Of a stretch of 64,000 bases of DNA, positions 8,512 through 17,900 are shown one piece after another. Below the pieces are notes generated by a model. The model was not told where the DNA came from. It saw only the letters and a list, made by a program, of their open reading frames with translations, and ran no database searches. Origin of the DNA: Capsulimonadaceae bacterium (GTDB lineage: Bacteria > Armatimonadota > Armatimonadia > Armatimonadales > Capsulimonadaceae). Both the position numbers and the translations under genes were made by a program. Within the stretch, counting starts at the first letter, position 1; the number at the start of each line of letters is the position of its first letter. The DNA lies in the NCBI GenBank assembly GCA_031292625.1, contig JARLGU010000051.1:99618-163617 (forward strand), given 5' to 3'.

Positions 8512-9840
8512 GTGCTCTTAGGAACTCAGCGCGTCAACTCGCGCGGTCATCTGGAAGTTGGCGGATGCGACACCGTGGATCTGGCGCGCCGGTTTGGAAC
8601 GCCCCTTTACGTAATCGATGAAGCGACGGTTCGTGCGAACTGCCGCAGCTATCGAGCGGCTTTCGAGTCGCGCTATCCTCGGACGGACGTTTCGTTCGCG
8701 GGGAAGGCCTTCCTTACCACGGCGATGGCGCGCCTGGTTGCGCAAGAGGGACTCGGGCTGGATGTCGCCAGCGCGGGAGAACTCTACACCGCGATCAAGG
8801 CGGACTTTCCCGCTGAAAAGCTTCTTTTCCACGGGAACAACAAATCCGCCGCCGAGCTGGAACTCGCTTTCCAGTACAACGTCGGCCGGATTGTCGTGGA
8901 CAACTTCCACGAACTTGCGATGCTTGCCGCCATGGCGCGCGATAAGAAATCGTCGCGAAAAATCTTGCTGCGAGTGGCGCCCGGCGTCGATCCGCATACG
9001 CATCGCTTGATCCGCACTGGGCAGGAAGACACTAAGTTCGGTTTCAATATCAAGAATGGCGACGCGCTTTCCGCCGTGCGACAGGCCCTTGAGGCCGCTC
9101 CGCACATCCAACTGGCTGGAATCCACTGCCACATCGGCTCGCAACTCCTGGATGCGTCGACGCATGTCGAAGCAATCGACGTGATGGTCGGCTTTATTCG
9201 CAGTCTGAAGGATGCAACGGGCTGGAGTGCGCAGGAGTTGGACATCGGCGGCGGACTAGGCATCCGCTATCTGGCAGAACAACTGCCGCCGACTCTGGAC
9301 GATTTCGCAACAACGGTGATTGCGTCATTGAAAGATGCGTTCGCCCGCTACGACGTCGACGAGCCCGCTCTTTTGCTGGAGCCGGGACGCTCAATCGTGG
9401 GAGAAGCGGGGTTGACGCTCTACACGATCGGCGCGATCAAGACCGTGCCGATTCCCGAAGATCCCGGTCAGCGAATCTACGTCGCAATCGACGGCGGCAT
9501 GTCCGACAACCCTCGTCCTCAGCTGTACGAGTCGGTCTACAGCGCGCTCGTCGCCAGCAAGGCGACGCTGCCGGCGGATACGGTTGCGACCATCGCGGGC
9601 AAGCACTGCGAGACGGACATCCTGATCTGGAACACGCCGATCGCCGAGCCCAAGCCGGGAGACGTTCTGGCGGTGCAGTCCACTGGCGCATACAATTACG
9701 CCATGGCGTCCAATTACAATCGCTTCACGAAGCCGGCGTGCGTATTCGTTCTAGACGGGCAGGCGGATCTGGTCTCCGAGCGCGAGACGCTCGACGATGT
9801 GGTGCGGCTGGATCGAGTCCCGGAGCGGCTATGGACCTAG
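8512..9840 (+). CDS. lysA: Diaminopimelate decarboxylase
   Basis: A cytosolic PLP enzyme that makes L-lysine from meso-diaminopimelate, 442 residues, normal for the family. Visible motifs: the PLP lysine in SFAGKAF, HCHIGSQ, the phosphate-binding GGGLGIRY, EPGRSI and the active-site cysteine in HCETDIL, followed by YNYAMASNYN. The start is GTG 8512, placed by GGGAG (8503-8507); no better start lies upstream. The last bases overlap the start of the M50 protease gene, so the two are probably co-transcribed, with trpS next. Confidence 0.95.
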   Translation: MLLGTQRVNSRGHLEVGGCDTVDLARRFGTPLYVIDEATVRANCRSYRAAFESRYPRTDVSFAGKAFLTTAMARLVAQEGLGLDVASAGELYTAIKADFPAEKLLFHGNNKSAAELELAFQYNVGRIVVDNFHELAMLAAMARDKKSSRKILLRVAPGVDPHTHRLIRTGQEDTKFGFNIKNGDALSAVRQALEAAPHIQLAGIHCHIGSQLLDASTHVEAIDVMVGFIRSLKDATGWSAQELDIGGGLGIRYLAEQLPPTLDDFATTVIASLKDAFARYDVDEPALLLEPGRSIVGEAGLTLYTIGAIKTVPIPEDPGQRIYVAIDGGMSDNPRPQLYESVYSALVASKATLPADTVATIAGKHCETDILIWNTPIAEPKPGDVLAVQSTGAYNYAMASNYNRFTKPACVFVLDGQADLVSERETLDDVVRLDRVPERLWT

Positions 9841-10445
9841 ACGTTCGCCACCTCGTGATGGTGTTGTTTTCGTTCGCAATCGCCAACACGCTGCATGAGT
9901 TTGGGCACGCGTTAGCTGCGACTGCGTTGGGTGACGACACGCCGCGCAGTCAAGGCCGGCTGACGCTCAACCCGATCGACCACCTTGACCCAATGGGAAC
10001 GGTCTTTCTGGTCATCAATGCTCTGATGGGCGGTTTGTTCGGCTGGGGCAAGCCGGTCGCGATCAACCCCGCCAAGTTCAAGGATCCGCGTGCCGGCGAC
10101 ACGCTCGTGACGTTCGCGGGACCGTTCATGAACCTGGTTCTCGCATGCGCTTGTGCATTTGCACTGCGAGCGAACGTCTTCCACCTCGCGCAGGATTCGC
10201 CGTTCGTCAACTTGCTTTCCATTGGGCTAGAACTGAACCTGGTGCTGTTCCTGTTCAACCTCATTCCGGTGCCTCCGCTGGATGGCGCGCATATTCTTGC
10301 GAACCTCCTTCCCGAGAAGGCATCGCGGTCGTATGTCGATTTTATGAATCAATTCGGGATGCTCGCGCTCCTGGTCGTGATGTTCGGCGGCGGATATCTC
10401 ATCTCCGGACCGCTGGGAATGCTAAGCAACCTCTTACTTGGGTGA
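9831..10445 (+). CDS. Site-2-protease-like M50 family membrane metalloprotease
   Basis: A 204-residue integral membrane protein. Zinc ligands are HEFGH (22-26) in the first helix and Asp151 in NLIPVPPLDG; several hydrophobic helices are evident. This is the short rhomboid-sized M50 group (SpoIVFB/YwhC-like, without PDZ or CBS domains). ATG 9831 is chosen because it overlaps the lysA stop and has GGAG six bases upstream; a longer reading from 9738 would run inside lysA. The substrate is unknown. Confidence 0.88.
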   Translation: MDLDVRHLVMVLFSFAIANTLHEFGHALAATALGDDTPRSQGRLTLNPIDHLDPMGTVFLVINALMGGLFGWGKPVAINPAKFKDPRAGDTLVTFAGPFMNLVLACACAFALRANVFHLAQDSPFVNLLSIGLELNLVLFLFNLIPVPPLDGAHILANLLPEKASRSYVDFMNQFGMLALLVVMFGGGYLISGPLGMLSNLLLG

Positions 10446-10447
10446 TT

Positions 10448-11452
10448 ATGGCGCAACGTAAAAGAATGTTATCGGGGATGCAGCCGACAAAGGGCGGGCA
10501 TCTGCATATCGGAAACCTGGAGGGCGCACTGCGAGAGTGGGTGCGTCTGCAGGATGCGGGCGAGTTCGAGCAGTACTGCTTTGTCGCGGACTGGCACTCG
10601 CTGACGACGGTCAGCCGCGATCTGATGGACATCAAGGAGGCGTCGATCAACACGACGATCGACTTCCTTGCCGCGGGCATTGATCCGGCCAAAACGGCCG
10701 TGTTTCGCCAGTCGGATGTCAAGCAGCACGCGGAACTGCATTTGTTGCTTTCGATGGTCACGCCGGTCGGCTGGGTTGAGCGCGTGCCGACTTACAAGGA
10801 GAAGCGCGAGCTCGTCTCCGAGAACAACGAGCAGGTCTCCTATGGCCTCCTCGGCTACCCGGTCCTGATGACCGCGGATATCCTGCTTTACCGCGCGCAG
10901 GCCGTGCCCGTCGGCCGCGATCAGGCGGCGCACCTTGAGATTTCCCGGGAGATCGCGCGCCGGTTCAACCGGCTGACGCATGTCGACGTCTTTCCGGAAC
11001 CCGACGCGCATATTAGCGAACTGACCGGCGAGCTTCCGGGTCTTGACGGCCGCAAGATGAGCAAGTCCTATGGCAACGTCATCTATTTGAGCATGACGGA
11101 GAAGGAGACGGCGAAAGCGATCAACGGAGCATTCACGACGCCGTCGAAGATCCACGTCACCGATCCCGGCGTTCCGGAAGGCTGCGTCGTTTGCAAGCTG
11201 CGTCGCGTCTACGATCCCGAGCACTACAATACGCAGTGGGAAGAATGCCGCCATGGTCAGCGCGGCTGCGGGCAGTCCAAGAAGGAACTAACGGAGATTA
11301 TCAATGCGTCGCTTGCGCCGATCCGCGCTCGCCGCAACGAATTGCTCGCGGACAAGGGATACGTCGAGAAAGTGCTGGCCGAAGGCGCGGAACGTGCGCG
11401 CGAGACGGCGGAAGAGACGCTGACCCTGGTGCGGAAGGCGCTGAAGCTGTAA
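10448..11452 (+). CDS. trpS: Tryptophanyl-tRNA synthetase with a four-cysteine cluster
   Basis: A class I aminoacyl-tRNA synthetase charging tRNA-Trp, 334 residues, normal for bacteria. The HIGH-type motif is GGHLHIGN and the KMSKS loop is GRKMSKSYGN (about 201-210). The anticodon-binding part has cysteines at about 246, 249, 267 and 274 (CVVC then C-x6-C), recalling the iron-sulfur cluster of Thermotoga-type TrpRS but with different spacing. The start lies two bases after the M50 stop; only weak GGTG-like ribosome pairing is visible. It is probably the last gene of the lysA-M50-trpS run. Confidence 0.95.
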   Translation: MAQRKRMLSGMQPTKGGHLHIGNLEGALREWVRLQDAGEFEQYCFVADWHSLTTVSRDLMDIKEASINTTIDFLAAGIDPAKTAVFRQSDVKQHAELHLLLSMVTPVGWVERVPTYKEKRELVSENNEQVSYGLLGYPVLMTADILLYRAQAVPVGRDQAAHLEISREIARRFNRLTHVDVFPEPDAHISELTGELPGLDGRKMSKSYGNVIYLSMTEKETAKAINGAFTTPSKIHVTDPGVPEGCVVCKLRRVYDPEHYNTQWEECRHGQRGCGQSKKELTEIINASLAPIRARRNELLADKGYVEKVLAEGAERARETAEETLTLVRKALKL

Positions 11453-11508
11453 GCTAAGTTATTCTCGATACCTCCTTGCATCCTTTCTTGGGGTGGGGGC
11501 ATAGTAGG

Positions 11509-11572
11509 CAGATGCCCTGCATGGCCGGGCTAGCCGTTTTTCTCGCGCCGCTTCGCGGCGGCTGTTGCGATT
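11509..11572 (-). repeat. Family B intergenic repeat, copy 2 (reverse orientation)
   Basis: Read on the minus strand it gives ACGGCTAGCCCGGCCATGC then AGGGCATCTGC, preceded by GCGCGAGAAAAA. This matches the elements at 45.0 and 52.1 kb. It lies between trpS and the CNNM-type gene; no coding sequence is present in 11453-11677. Confidence 0.6.
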
Positions 11573-11677
11573 GGCCTTGTTGCGCTTCATTGGACGCTGA
11601 CAGGTGGCGTCGAATTTCGGATTACTGTTGGGAGACAGTACGTTTGCAGTCCTGGGCGTTGCGCCTGGGAACCCCTT

Positions 11678-13012
11678 ATGGATGAAGCTGCCAGTATTGT
11701 GATCGCGTTGCTCCTGATTGCCGTTACGGCCTTCTTCGTATCGGCGGAGTACGCGATCATCCGCGTTCGACGAACCCGGGTGCAGGAGATGGTCGAGCAG
11801 AACGTCTCCGGGGCACGCGCGGTCAAGCAATCGCTTGACCATCTCGACCGTTATCTTTCCGGGACGCAGCTTGGCGTCACGATGGCGTCGCTCGGTCTGG
11901 GCTGGGTAGGCGAGCCGGCTGTGGCGTGTCTGCTTAACCCCGTGTTCAACTTCCTTCCAATCCACTCGGTTGCGATCAAGCATACCGTCGCCACGGTGAT
12001 CGGGTTCGCGTTGGTGACGTTTATCACGGTCATTTTCGGCGAACTCCTGCCCAAGTGGCGCACGATCCAGAACACGGAGCGGACGGCGCTTGCGTTGGGC
12101 GTCCCGATGCTGGTCTTCATGCAGCTGTTTTATCCTCTCATCTGGGCTTTGGAGCGCGGCGCGGGGCTGTTTGCGGGTGTAATGGGGCTGAATCCATCGA
12201 CGGTTGGGTCGCATGAGGCCGCGCACTCGGAAGATGAGATCATGGCGATCGTCGAAGCCGCGCACCGGAGCGGGACAATCGAGACGAGCGAGGCGGAAAT
12301 CGTCACGAACGTGTTCAATTTTGCGCATACGGCGGCGCGCAAGATCATGGTCCCGCGCGTCAACATCGTGACGTTGTCTACCCGATGGAGCATTGGCAAG
12401 AATGTCGAAGTCGCCGTGGAAAATGGTTTTACGCGATTTCCGCTTGTTGAGGAAAACGCGGACCACGTGATCGGGATGGTGCACATCAAGGACCTGCTCG
12501 CGATCGCCGGAGACCCGAACGCGGATATCCGCTCAATCCGCCGCGAGATGCCCAAGGTGCCGGAGACGAAGCCGATCGACGAGCTTTTGCGGGAGATGCA
12601 GAAGAACCGCGCGCATCAGGTGATCGTTATGGACGAATACGGCGGGACGGCGGGGCTGGTGGCGCTTGAGGACGTGCTGGAAGAACTCGTCGGCGAGATC
12701 CAGGATGAATACGACCGGCCAGAACCGATCGAGCAATTAAGCGCCGACGAGTTTTTGGTCACGCCATCGGTTGCGATCTCGGATATTCAAGAGCGCTTTG
12801 GAGTGGAGTTCGACGAAGAACCCGAGTTCGAAACGATCGGCGGCTACGCATTGCACAAGCTGGGCCTGACGCACGACGGCGGCGGAAAGGCTCGCCTGGA
12901 CGGATTCGAGATCACGGTTGCCGAGAGCAAGGGCAACCGGATCCAACGTCTGCGCCTACGCCGCTGCGCCGATGCAGGCGAGGCCGCTCTTGGCGATCTC
13001 GGCCCCGCGTAA
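11678..13012 (+). CDS. CNNM/CorC (HlyC-type) membrane protein
   Basis: A 444-residue inner-membrane protein of the DUF21-CBS-CorC_HlyC architecture, often annotated 'hemolysin' but more likely linked to Mg2+ or Co2+ transport. Residues about 1-190 hold the DUF21 membrane domain (SAEYAIIRVRRTRVQEM, TQLGVTMASLGLGWVGEP). Residues about 205-330 are a CBS pair (MVPRVNIVTL, VIVMDEYGGTAGLVALEDV) and about 345-430 the C-terminal CorC domain (AISDIQERFGVEFD, GGYALHKLG). Only GGGAA is available as a ribosome site. It converges with rqcH. Confidence 0.9.
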   Translation: MDEAASIVIALLLIAVTAFFVSAEYAIIRVRRTRVQEMVEQNVSGARAVKQSLDHLDRYLSGTQLGVTMASLGLGWVGEPAVACLLNPVFNFLPIHSVAIKHTVATVIGFALVTFITVIFGELLPKWRTIQNTERTALALGVPMLVFMQLFYPLIWALERGAGLFAGVMGLNPSTVGSHEAAHSEDEIMAIVEAAHRSGTIETSEAEIVTNVFNFAHTAARKIMVPRVNIVTLSTRWSIGKNVEVAVENGFTRFPLVEENADHVIGMVHIKDLLAIAGDPNADIRSIRREMPKVPETKPIDELLREMQKNRAHQVIVMDEYGGTAGLVALEDVLEELVGEIQDEYDRPEPIEQLSADEFLVTPSVAISDIQERFGVEFDEEPEFETIGGYALHKLGLTHDGGGKARLDGFEITVAESKGNRIQRLRLRRCADAGEAALGDLGPA

Positions 13013-13097
13013 CGTCCGCCCCCCCCGATCGCCGCTCGCGTCGCCGCACCGGCGGCTGGTTGCGGAACGATGCTTGCCTGCTACTCGCCCGGCGCGG

Positions 13098-14852
13098 CTA
13101 ATCGTCCTCCGCCGGTTCGACATCCAGGGTTTTCTCGTGGCTGTAAGTCACCGCGCCTGGAGCGGCGCCTCGGGGTTTGCGGACGTACTTCTTGAGCGTG
13201 TAGTCTACCGGGGTCAGTCGCGCATGCTTGGCGTCGCTGCGGCGAGCGACGTGTTCGGCGGCGAGGCGGAGGGCAGCGGACGAGACGGTGGCGGGACGGT
13301 TCTGAGAGCGAATGATCGCGTGCGCGGATGGGATCGCGCGGGCGTGAAGCCAGATGTCGTTTGACTTCGCGATCTTAGTGGTCAGGTAGTCGTTGCTGGT
13401 TGCGTTCTCTCCGACGAGGATCTCCCAGCCGTCCACCGATCGATAGCGGCGGATCTTGTAGCCGGCAAATGCGGGCGCTTCGGGAGTTTTGTCGACTGCG
13501 CCGTCGGCTTGCAGGCCGCTTTGTTGGCGCAATCTGCGCGCCACTTCCGCGCCCATTTCCTGAGACAGCGAGCGAAGTTCTTGGACGCTTTCGGATTTTT
13601 CCGCGATCTCGATCCCCCAGACAATCGTCCGCCCGATGGAAAGCAGCTCTTCGCGTCGCTGTGTGAGCCGGTCGTACGAATCCCGCGCCTTTTTATACTT
13701 TGCGTAGTAGCGCTTGGCATTGTCGGAGGCGCTGAGCTTGGGATCGAGCGGAATGGTCCGCGTTGCGGAAGGCTCGGAGGCGAAGTAATCGTCCACGGTC
13801 GCTTGCGATGCGCCGGCTGGGATTTCTTGTATTCGGGCGAGGATCAAGTCGGCATTTTGTTTGTACTCATCCGCGCGCTGTGCATTTGCGATCCCTTCGT
13901 CGGCATCGATGATCTCCCGTTCGGATGTCTTATGCGCTCGCCGGAGCGCGGCTAGGATAGCGGCTCGTTCACGCGCGAAGGAGCCCGAAATGGCGTTTTT
14001 TTCGGCGGCATCGTCGACGGCGGTGTTAAAGCGCGTCCAGCGCATTTGGCGCTCTCGCGGGATGCTGAGCAGCGGGATTGGGTATGCGTTGCGTTCGACC
14101 GAACCCGGTTCATCGTACTGAACCGGCGAATATTCGCCAAGTCTGGCGCAGTTTAGAAGATCGTTCAGCGAGAACCAGACGCTTTCGGCGGTAAGCGGCG
14201 CCTCTTTCGTTCGGAGCGCTGCTTCGCGGGCCATGAGCGGACTAAGCCCGGCGAAATTGGCGAGCAGCCATTCTTGCGCATTGTCGACGGTGTTCAGGTC
14301 AGCGGCCGGGAGATTGATGCCGGCGTCGCCCGCGAAAGCGTCGCGCTTGACGCTGCGCATGCGCGGCGGGCCGAAGTACTTGATGCCGGGGCGCACCTCG
14401 CGGAATCGGCTGATTTGGGTAGTGATTGTCTTGATCGCTCCGAGGATGATGTTCTCCTTGGTGGTCAATACGACGTTGCTGTGCTTGCCCATGATTTCGA
14501 CATAGAGCAGGCAGCGCATGCCTTCGTGGCCAAGGAACGTCATGCGAAGCACGCGCTCCCCAAGGCCGAAGGGGTGTTCGATTCCCTCGAGCCATGCGCC
14601 GTTCAGGTATTTGCGAAGGAGCATGCAAAAGCCCGGCGCGGCCGGGGGATTCGCCCGCGGAGCGCGAGTGAGATGGACGCGCGCGCTCATCGCATCGCAG
14701 CTGATCAGCAGGGCGCTTTTGCGGCCTTTCGCGTAGATCTGCAGGACGATCTCAAGCGCAGCCGGCTGAGTGATGCGGTCGACGCGACCGGGAATAATCT
14801 CATCCTGCAGCTCGTTCGTTACGGCCGCCAACATCATCGAATCGAAATTCAT
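13098..14852 (-). CDS. rqcH: NFACT-family ribosome quality control factor
   Basis: A 584-residue protein with the NFACT-N/FbpA domain (MNFDSMMLAAVTNELQ, GFCMLLRKYLNGA, VEIMGKHSNVVL), a central helical/coiled region (about 280-440) and a C-terminal NFACT-R domain (DIWLHARAIPSAHAII, LKKYVRKPRGA). RqcH binds obstructed 50S subunits and recruits Ala-tRNA to add alanine tails. Length and domain order are normal. The ATG follows GAGGA at a long spacing (12 nt). The upstream exporter gene on this strand is separated by a strong terminator, so rqcH should have its own promoter in 14853-14925, which I could not pinpoint. Confidence 0.92.
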   Translation of the reverse strand: MNFDSMMLAAVTNELQDEIIPGRVDRITQPAALEIVLQIYAKGRKSALLISCDAMSARVHLTRAPRANPPAAPGFCMLLRKYLNGAWLEGIEHPFGLGERVLRMTFLGHEGMRCLLYVEIMGKHSNVVLTTKENIILGAIKTITTQISRFREVRPGIKYFGPPRMRSVKRDAFAGDAGINLPAADLNTVDNAQEWLLANFAGLSPLMAREAALRTKEAPLTAESVWFSLNDLLNCARLGEYSPVQYDEPGSVERNAYPIPLLSIPRERQMRWTRFNTAVDDAAEKNAISGSFARERAAILAALRRAHKTSEREIIDADEGIANAQRADEYKQNADLILARIQEIPAGASQATVDDYFASEPSATRTIPLDPKLSASDNAKRYYAKYKKARDSYDRLTQRREELLSIGRTIVWGIEIAEKSESVQELRSLSQEMGAEVARRLRQQSGLQADGAVDKTPEAPAFAGYKIRRYRSVDGWEILVGENATSNDYLTTKIAKSNDIWLHARAIPSAHAIIRSQNRPATVSSAALRLAAEHVARRSDAKHARLTPVDYTLKKYVRKPRGAAPGAVTYSHEKTLDVEPAEDD

Positions 14853-14917
14853 GCCGTTCTTGGTCCTCGCGATTTACCCAGGATACCATTCATTATAGAC
14901 CGGCAACGGCCCTGGTG

Positions 14918-14963
14918 AAAACAAAATCCCCCGCCAACCGATTTGCGCGCCGGTTGGCGGGGG
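14918..14963 (-). terminator. Strong intrinsic terminator of the polysaccharide-export gene
   Basis: On the minus strand CCCCCGCCAACCG (14963-14951) pairs perfectly with CGGTTGGCGGGGG (14940-14928) across a 10-nt loop and is followed by ATTTTGTTTT. It lies 19 bp after the exporter stop and insulates rqcH. Confidence 0.92.
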
Positions 14964-14981
14964 AAGAAATGCTCCTCTGCG

Positions 14982-17900
14982 TTAAAGCAGCTTGTTAAGC
15001 ACTGCAATGACAATCGCCACGTTCGAGAGCTGTCCGAGCGCATCGGACCACGCGCTCCGGTGCTTCTCGATGCTGGCCGCCAGAACCTTGGTTGGAACCA
15101 GGATAACGTCTCCAGGCTGCAGGCTGTAGCTCTTGTAGGCCTTTACGAGTCCGCCGCCAATGTGTATGATCTCGATGCGGTCTTGCGCCGCGTCGGGCGA
15201 GAAACCGCCAGCCTGATCGATATAGTAGTTGATCGTCTTGCCCGGAGCGAAGAGGACGCCGCGGGAGTTGAAGACGGCTCCAATAACCTGAACGCTGGTC
15301 GGTCGCTCCGGCACGGTAATCGTATCGCCGTCCATAAGAGGCAAGTCGTCCCGGCCGCCTGGATGCTCGAGCGCGGCGCCGAGGTTGATCGCGAGATTGC
15401 CGTTGGGCACGAGTTCCTGCGGAGTCAGGATGCGCGCTTGGCTGACCAGCTCGCGCTGTTGCAGGTTGTTGGTTGCGCCGGCGGGAAGCGGATTCGAGCT
15501 CGTGCTTGCGGCTCCTCCAAGTAATCCGCCAAGCGCGGCCGGAGCCGCCACGGTTGAGCTGCCGCCGGACTGAATGGCCTGCAGCCTTTCAACGTCGGAG
15601 CGAGCTTGCTCCCTGCGGTACTCGGATTGGTTGAGCAGGTCGTTAAGCCGCTTAATCGTTTCCGTAATCGACTGTTGCGTCGCCGTCGTCATGAAGGTTG
15701 GGTTCCGTACGAACTCAGCGCCATTCGGGTAGGCGGCGGGCAGGAGGCCGCCTGCCAGCTTCACGGCATCGCTGATGCGCATGGTGGGCGTGATCGGCAC
15801 GGGGCCGGGCCGGGCAACAGCGCCGCCGATCGTGACGACGCGCACGCTGGTGTAAATACCACCAATGCCCTGAACCGTCACGACATCGCCATCCAGCAGC
15901 AGCACGTCCTTGGTCGCTGGAAGGTTGCGCTGACTGTCGAGGTTAACCATGATCGTCGATTGGGAGCCCGCTCCCGCGCCCGATCCGTTTTCGGTTATTC
16001 GAGCTGGATGCGTCACCATCACCTGGAAGCCTGCTCCTTGCGTGTAGCCTCCCGCGAGCTGCAGGATGTCGTGGAGCCTCATGCCTTCGCCGCGCGGGTA
16101 GACGCCGGGGGCGTTGACGCGGCCGCGGATTGTGACCATATGATCGGGGGTGAATTGCGCCTCGCCCGTCTTGTAAACGGCCAGGATATCGTTGTCCTTG
16201 ATCTCTGGACCCGCATCTCCGCCGTCTTTGAGCGTTTCGGCGATGCTGATATAATCGTAGCTGAATGAGCCATCCGGTCGCTGATGCAGCAGGACCGCTC
16301 GATCGAGATAGGCGTCCGACAGCGTGCCGCCAGCCTGCAGTAAGAGGTCCTTGGCGTGCATGTTGTCGCTTCGGTAGTAGGAGCCTGGTCTCTGGACTGC
16401 TCCTCGAACCGTCACTTCACGCCGTCCAGTCCAGCTCACTTCCTCGCGTGTGTAGACATGAATTCTGTCCCAGCGGGCGAGTGCGACGTCGCTCGCCGTG
16501 TCATGCTCCAGCGCCTTCTCGATGTCGATCGGCAGGAGGGTCAACGTGTTGTCCTCGTTCCATCGATAGAGATCGGCTCGGGTCGTGTAGGCATCTTCGA
16601 CAGGTCCTCGTGCGCGCAGGATCAGGTCGCTGACTCGCATACCCGGCGTCAACGCGTAATCGCCCGGCTGGTCGACGGCGCCGTCGACGGTCACGCGGTT
16701 CATGATGATGTTCCGGACGGAGAACACTTCAACATTATCGCCGTCGTAAACGGGCGTCGCCTTTTGCGCGTTGTTGTCGACGAGATCGACATCCTTGATC
16801 AAACGCGCTGCGCCCGGTTGGAAGGTGTTCAGCTCGATGCGCTGGCCGACGCCTGAGGGCTTTACGCCGCCCGCAAACTTGACGACATCGGCGAGGCTTT
16901 CATCGTCTTTTACTTCGTAGATCGCAGGGTGGCGCACTTCCCCGCGGACGCTGACTCTGGAGACGCGCTGAGGGATGTAGATGATGTCGCCCGGTTGCAA
17001 CGAAATGTCAGCCTTGTCGCCGCCGCCGAGAATGAACCCGTAGAGGTCCACCTCACCCGCAATGAGGCCGTTGCGCCGCACTTCGATCCGTCGAAGCGAT
17101 CCTTCAAGCGTCGGACCGCCGGCGGCATAGAGAAGGTTGAACGCGGACGTGCCTGCAGGAACGGTGTACGTTCCCGGCGCGAACGCTTCGCCGCTGACCG
17201 TGACGGTCATTGTGCGCAACTCGCTCAAAGTGACCGCGACATCCATTCCCCGATATACGCGCTGCAGCTTTGCGCGGAGTTGGTTCTCGACCTGAGCGGC
17301 AGACAGGCCGCGTATGACCTGAGCGCCGATATCCGTTAAGTAGACCATTCCACGCGAGTCGATCGTGCGCGTGAACTCGCGCATTGGGATCGTTGGGCTC
17401 CAGACGCGAATGGTCACGGTGTCGCCGGGGTTGAGCTGGTAGTTCGGCGGCAGGGATTGCTGAACGTTGCGGAAGAGTTGCGATAGCGGATCCGCGATTT
17501 CGTGATAGGCATCGATCGACGACTGCGCTGTCTGCGGTGCGTATGCCTGCGTCTGTGCGCCGGATTGAGGCTGTACGATAGACTGCGACTGGTCGTAATA
17601 TGGCGCAGTCGTCTGCGCGACGCCTTGCGGCTGAGAGAGAGACGCGGCGCCGTTCATAACGGCCGTCCCGCTTTGGTTCGTCAACTCGTTCCCGGGAGCA
17701 ACAGGATTCTGCCCTCGATCCTGTCCCTGAGCCACGCTAGTTGTCGCGGCGGAATAAGGCGGTTGTTGCACGACCTGGGGATTCGCGTAAGAATATCGAG
17801 CGCTGCCTGGCGGAACGTTCTGTTGGGCCGTTGCATCGTGCGTCTGATAATAATAGGGGTCCAGGGTAGGAATCGTCTGGTCAAAGGCCGCAGGGGCGTA

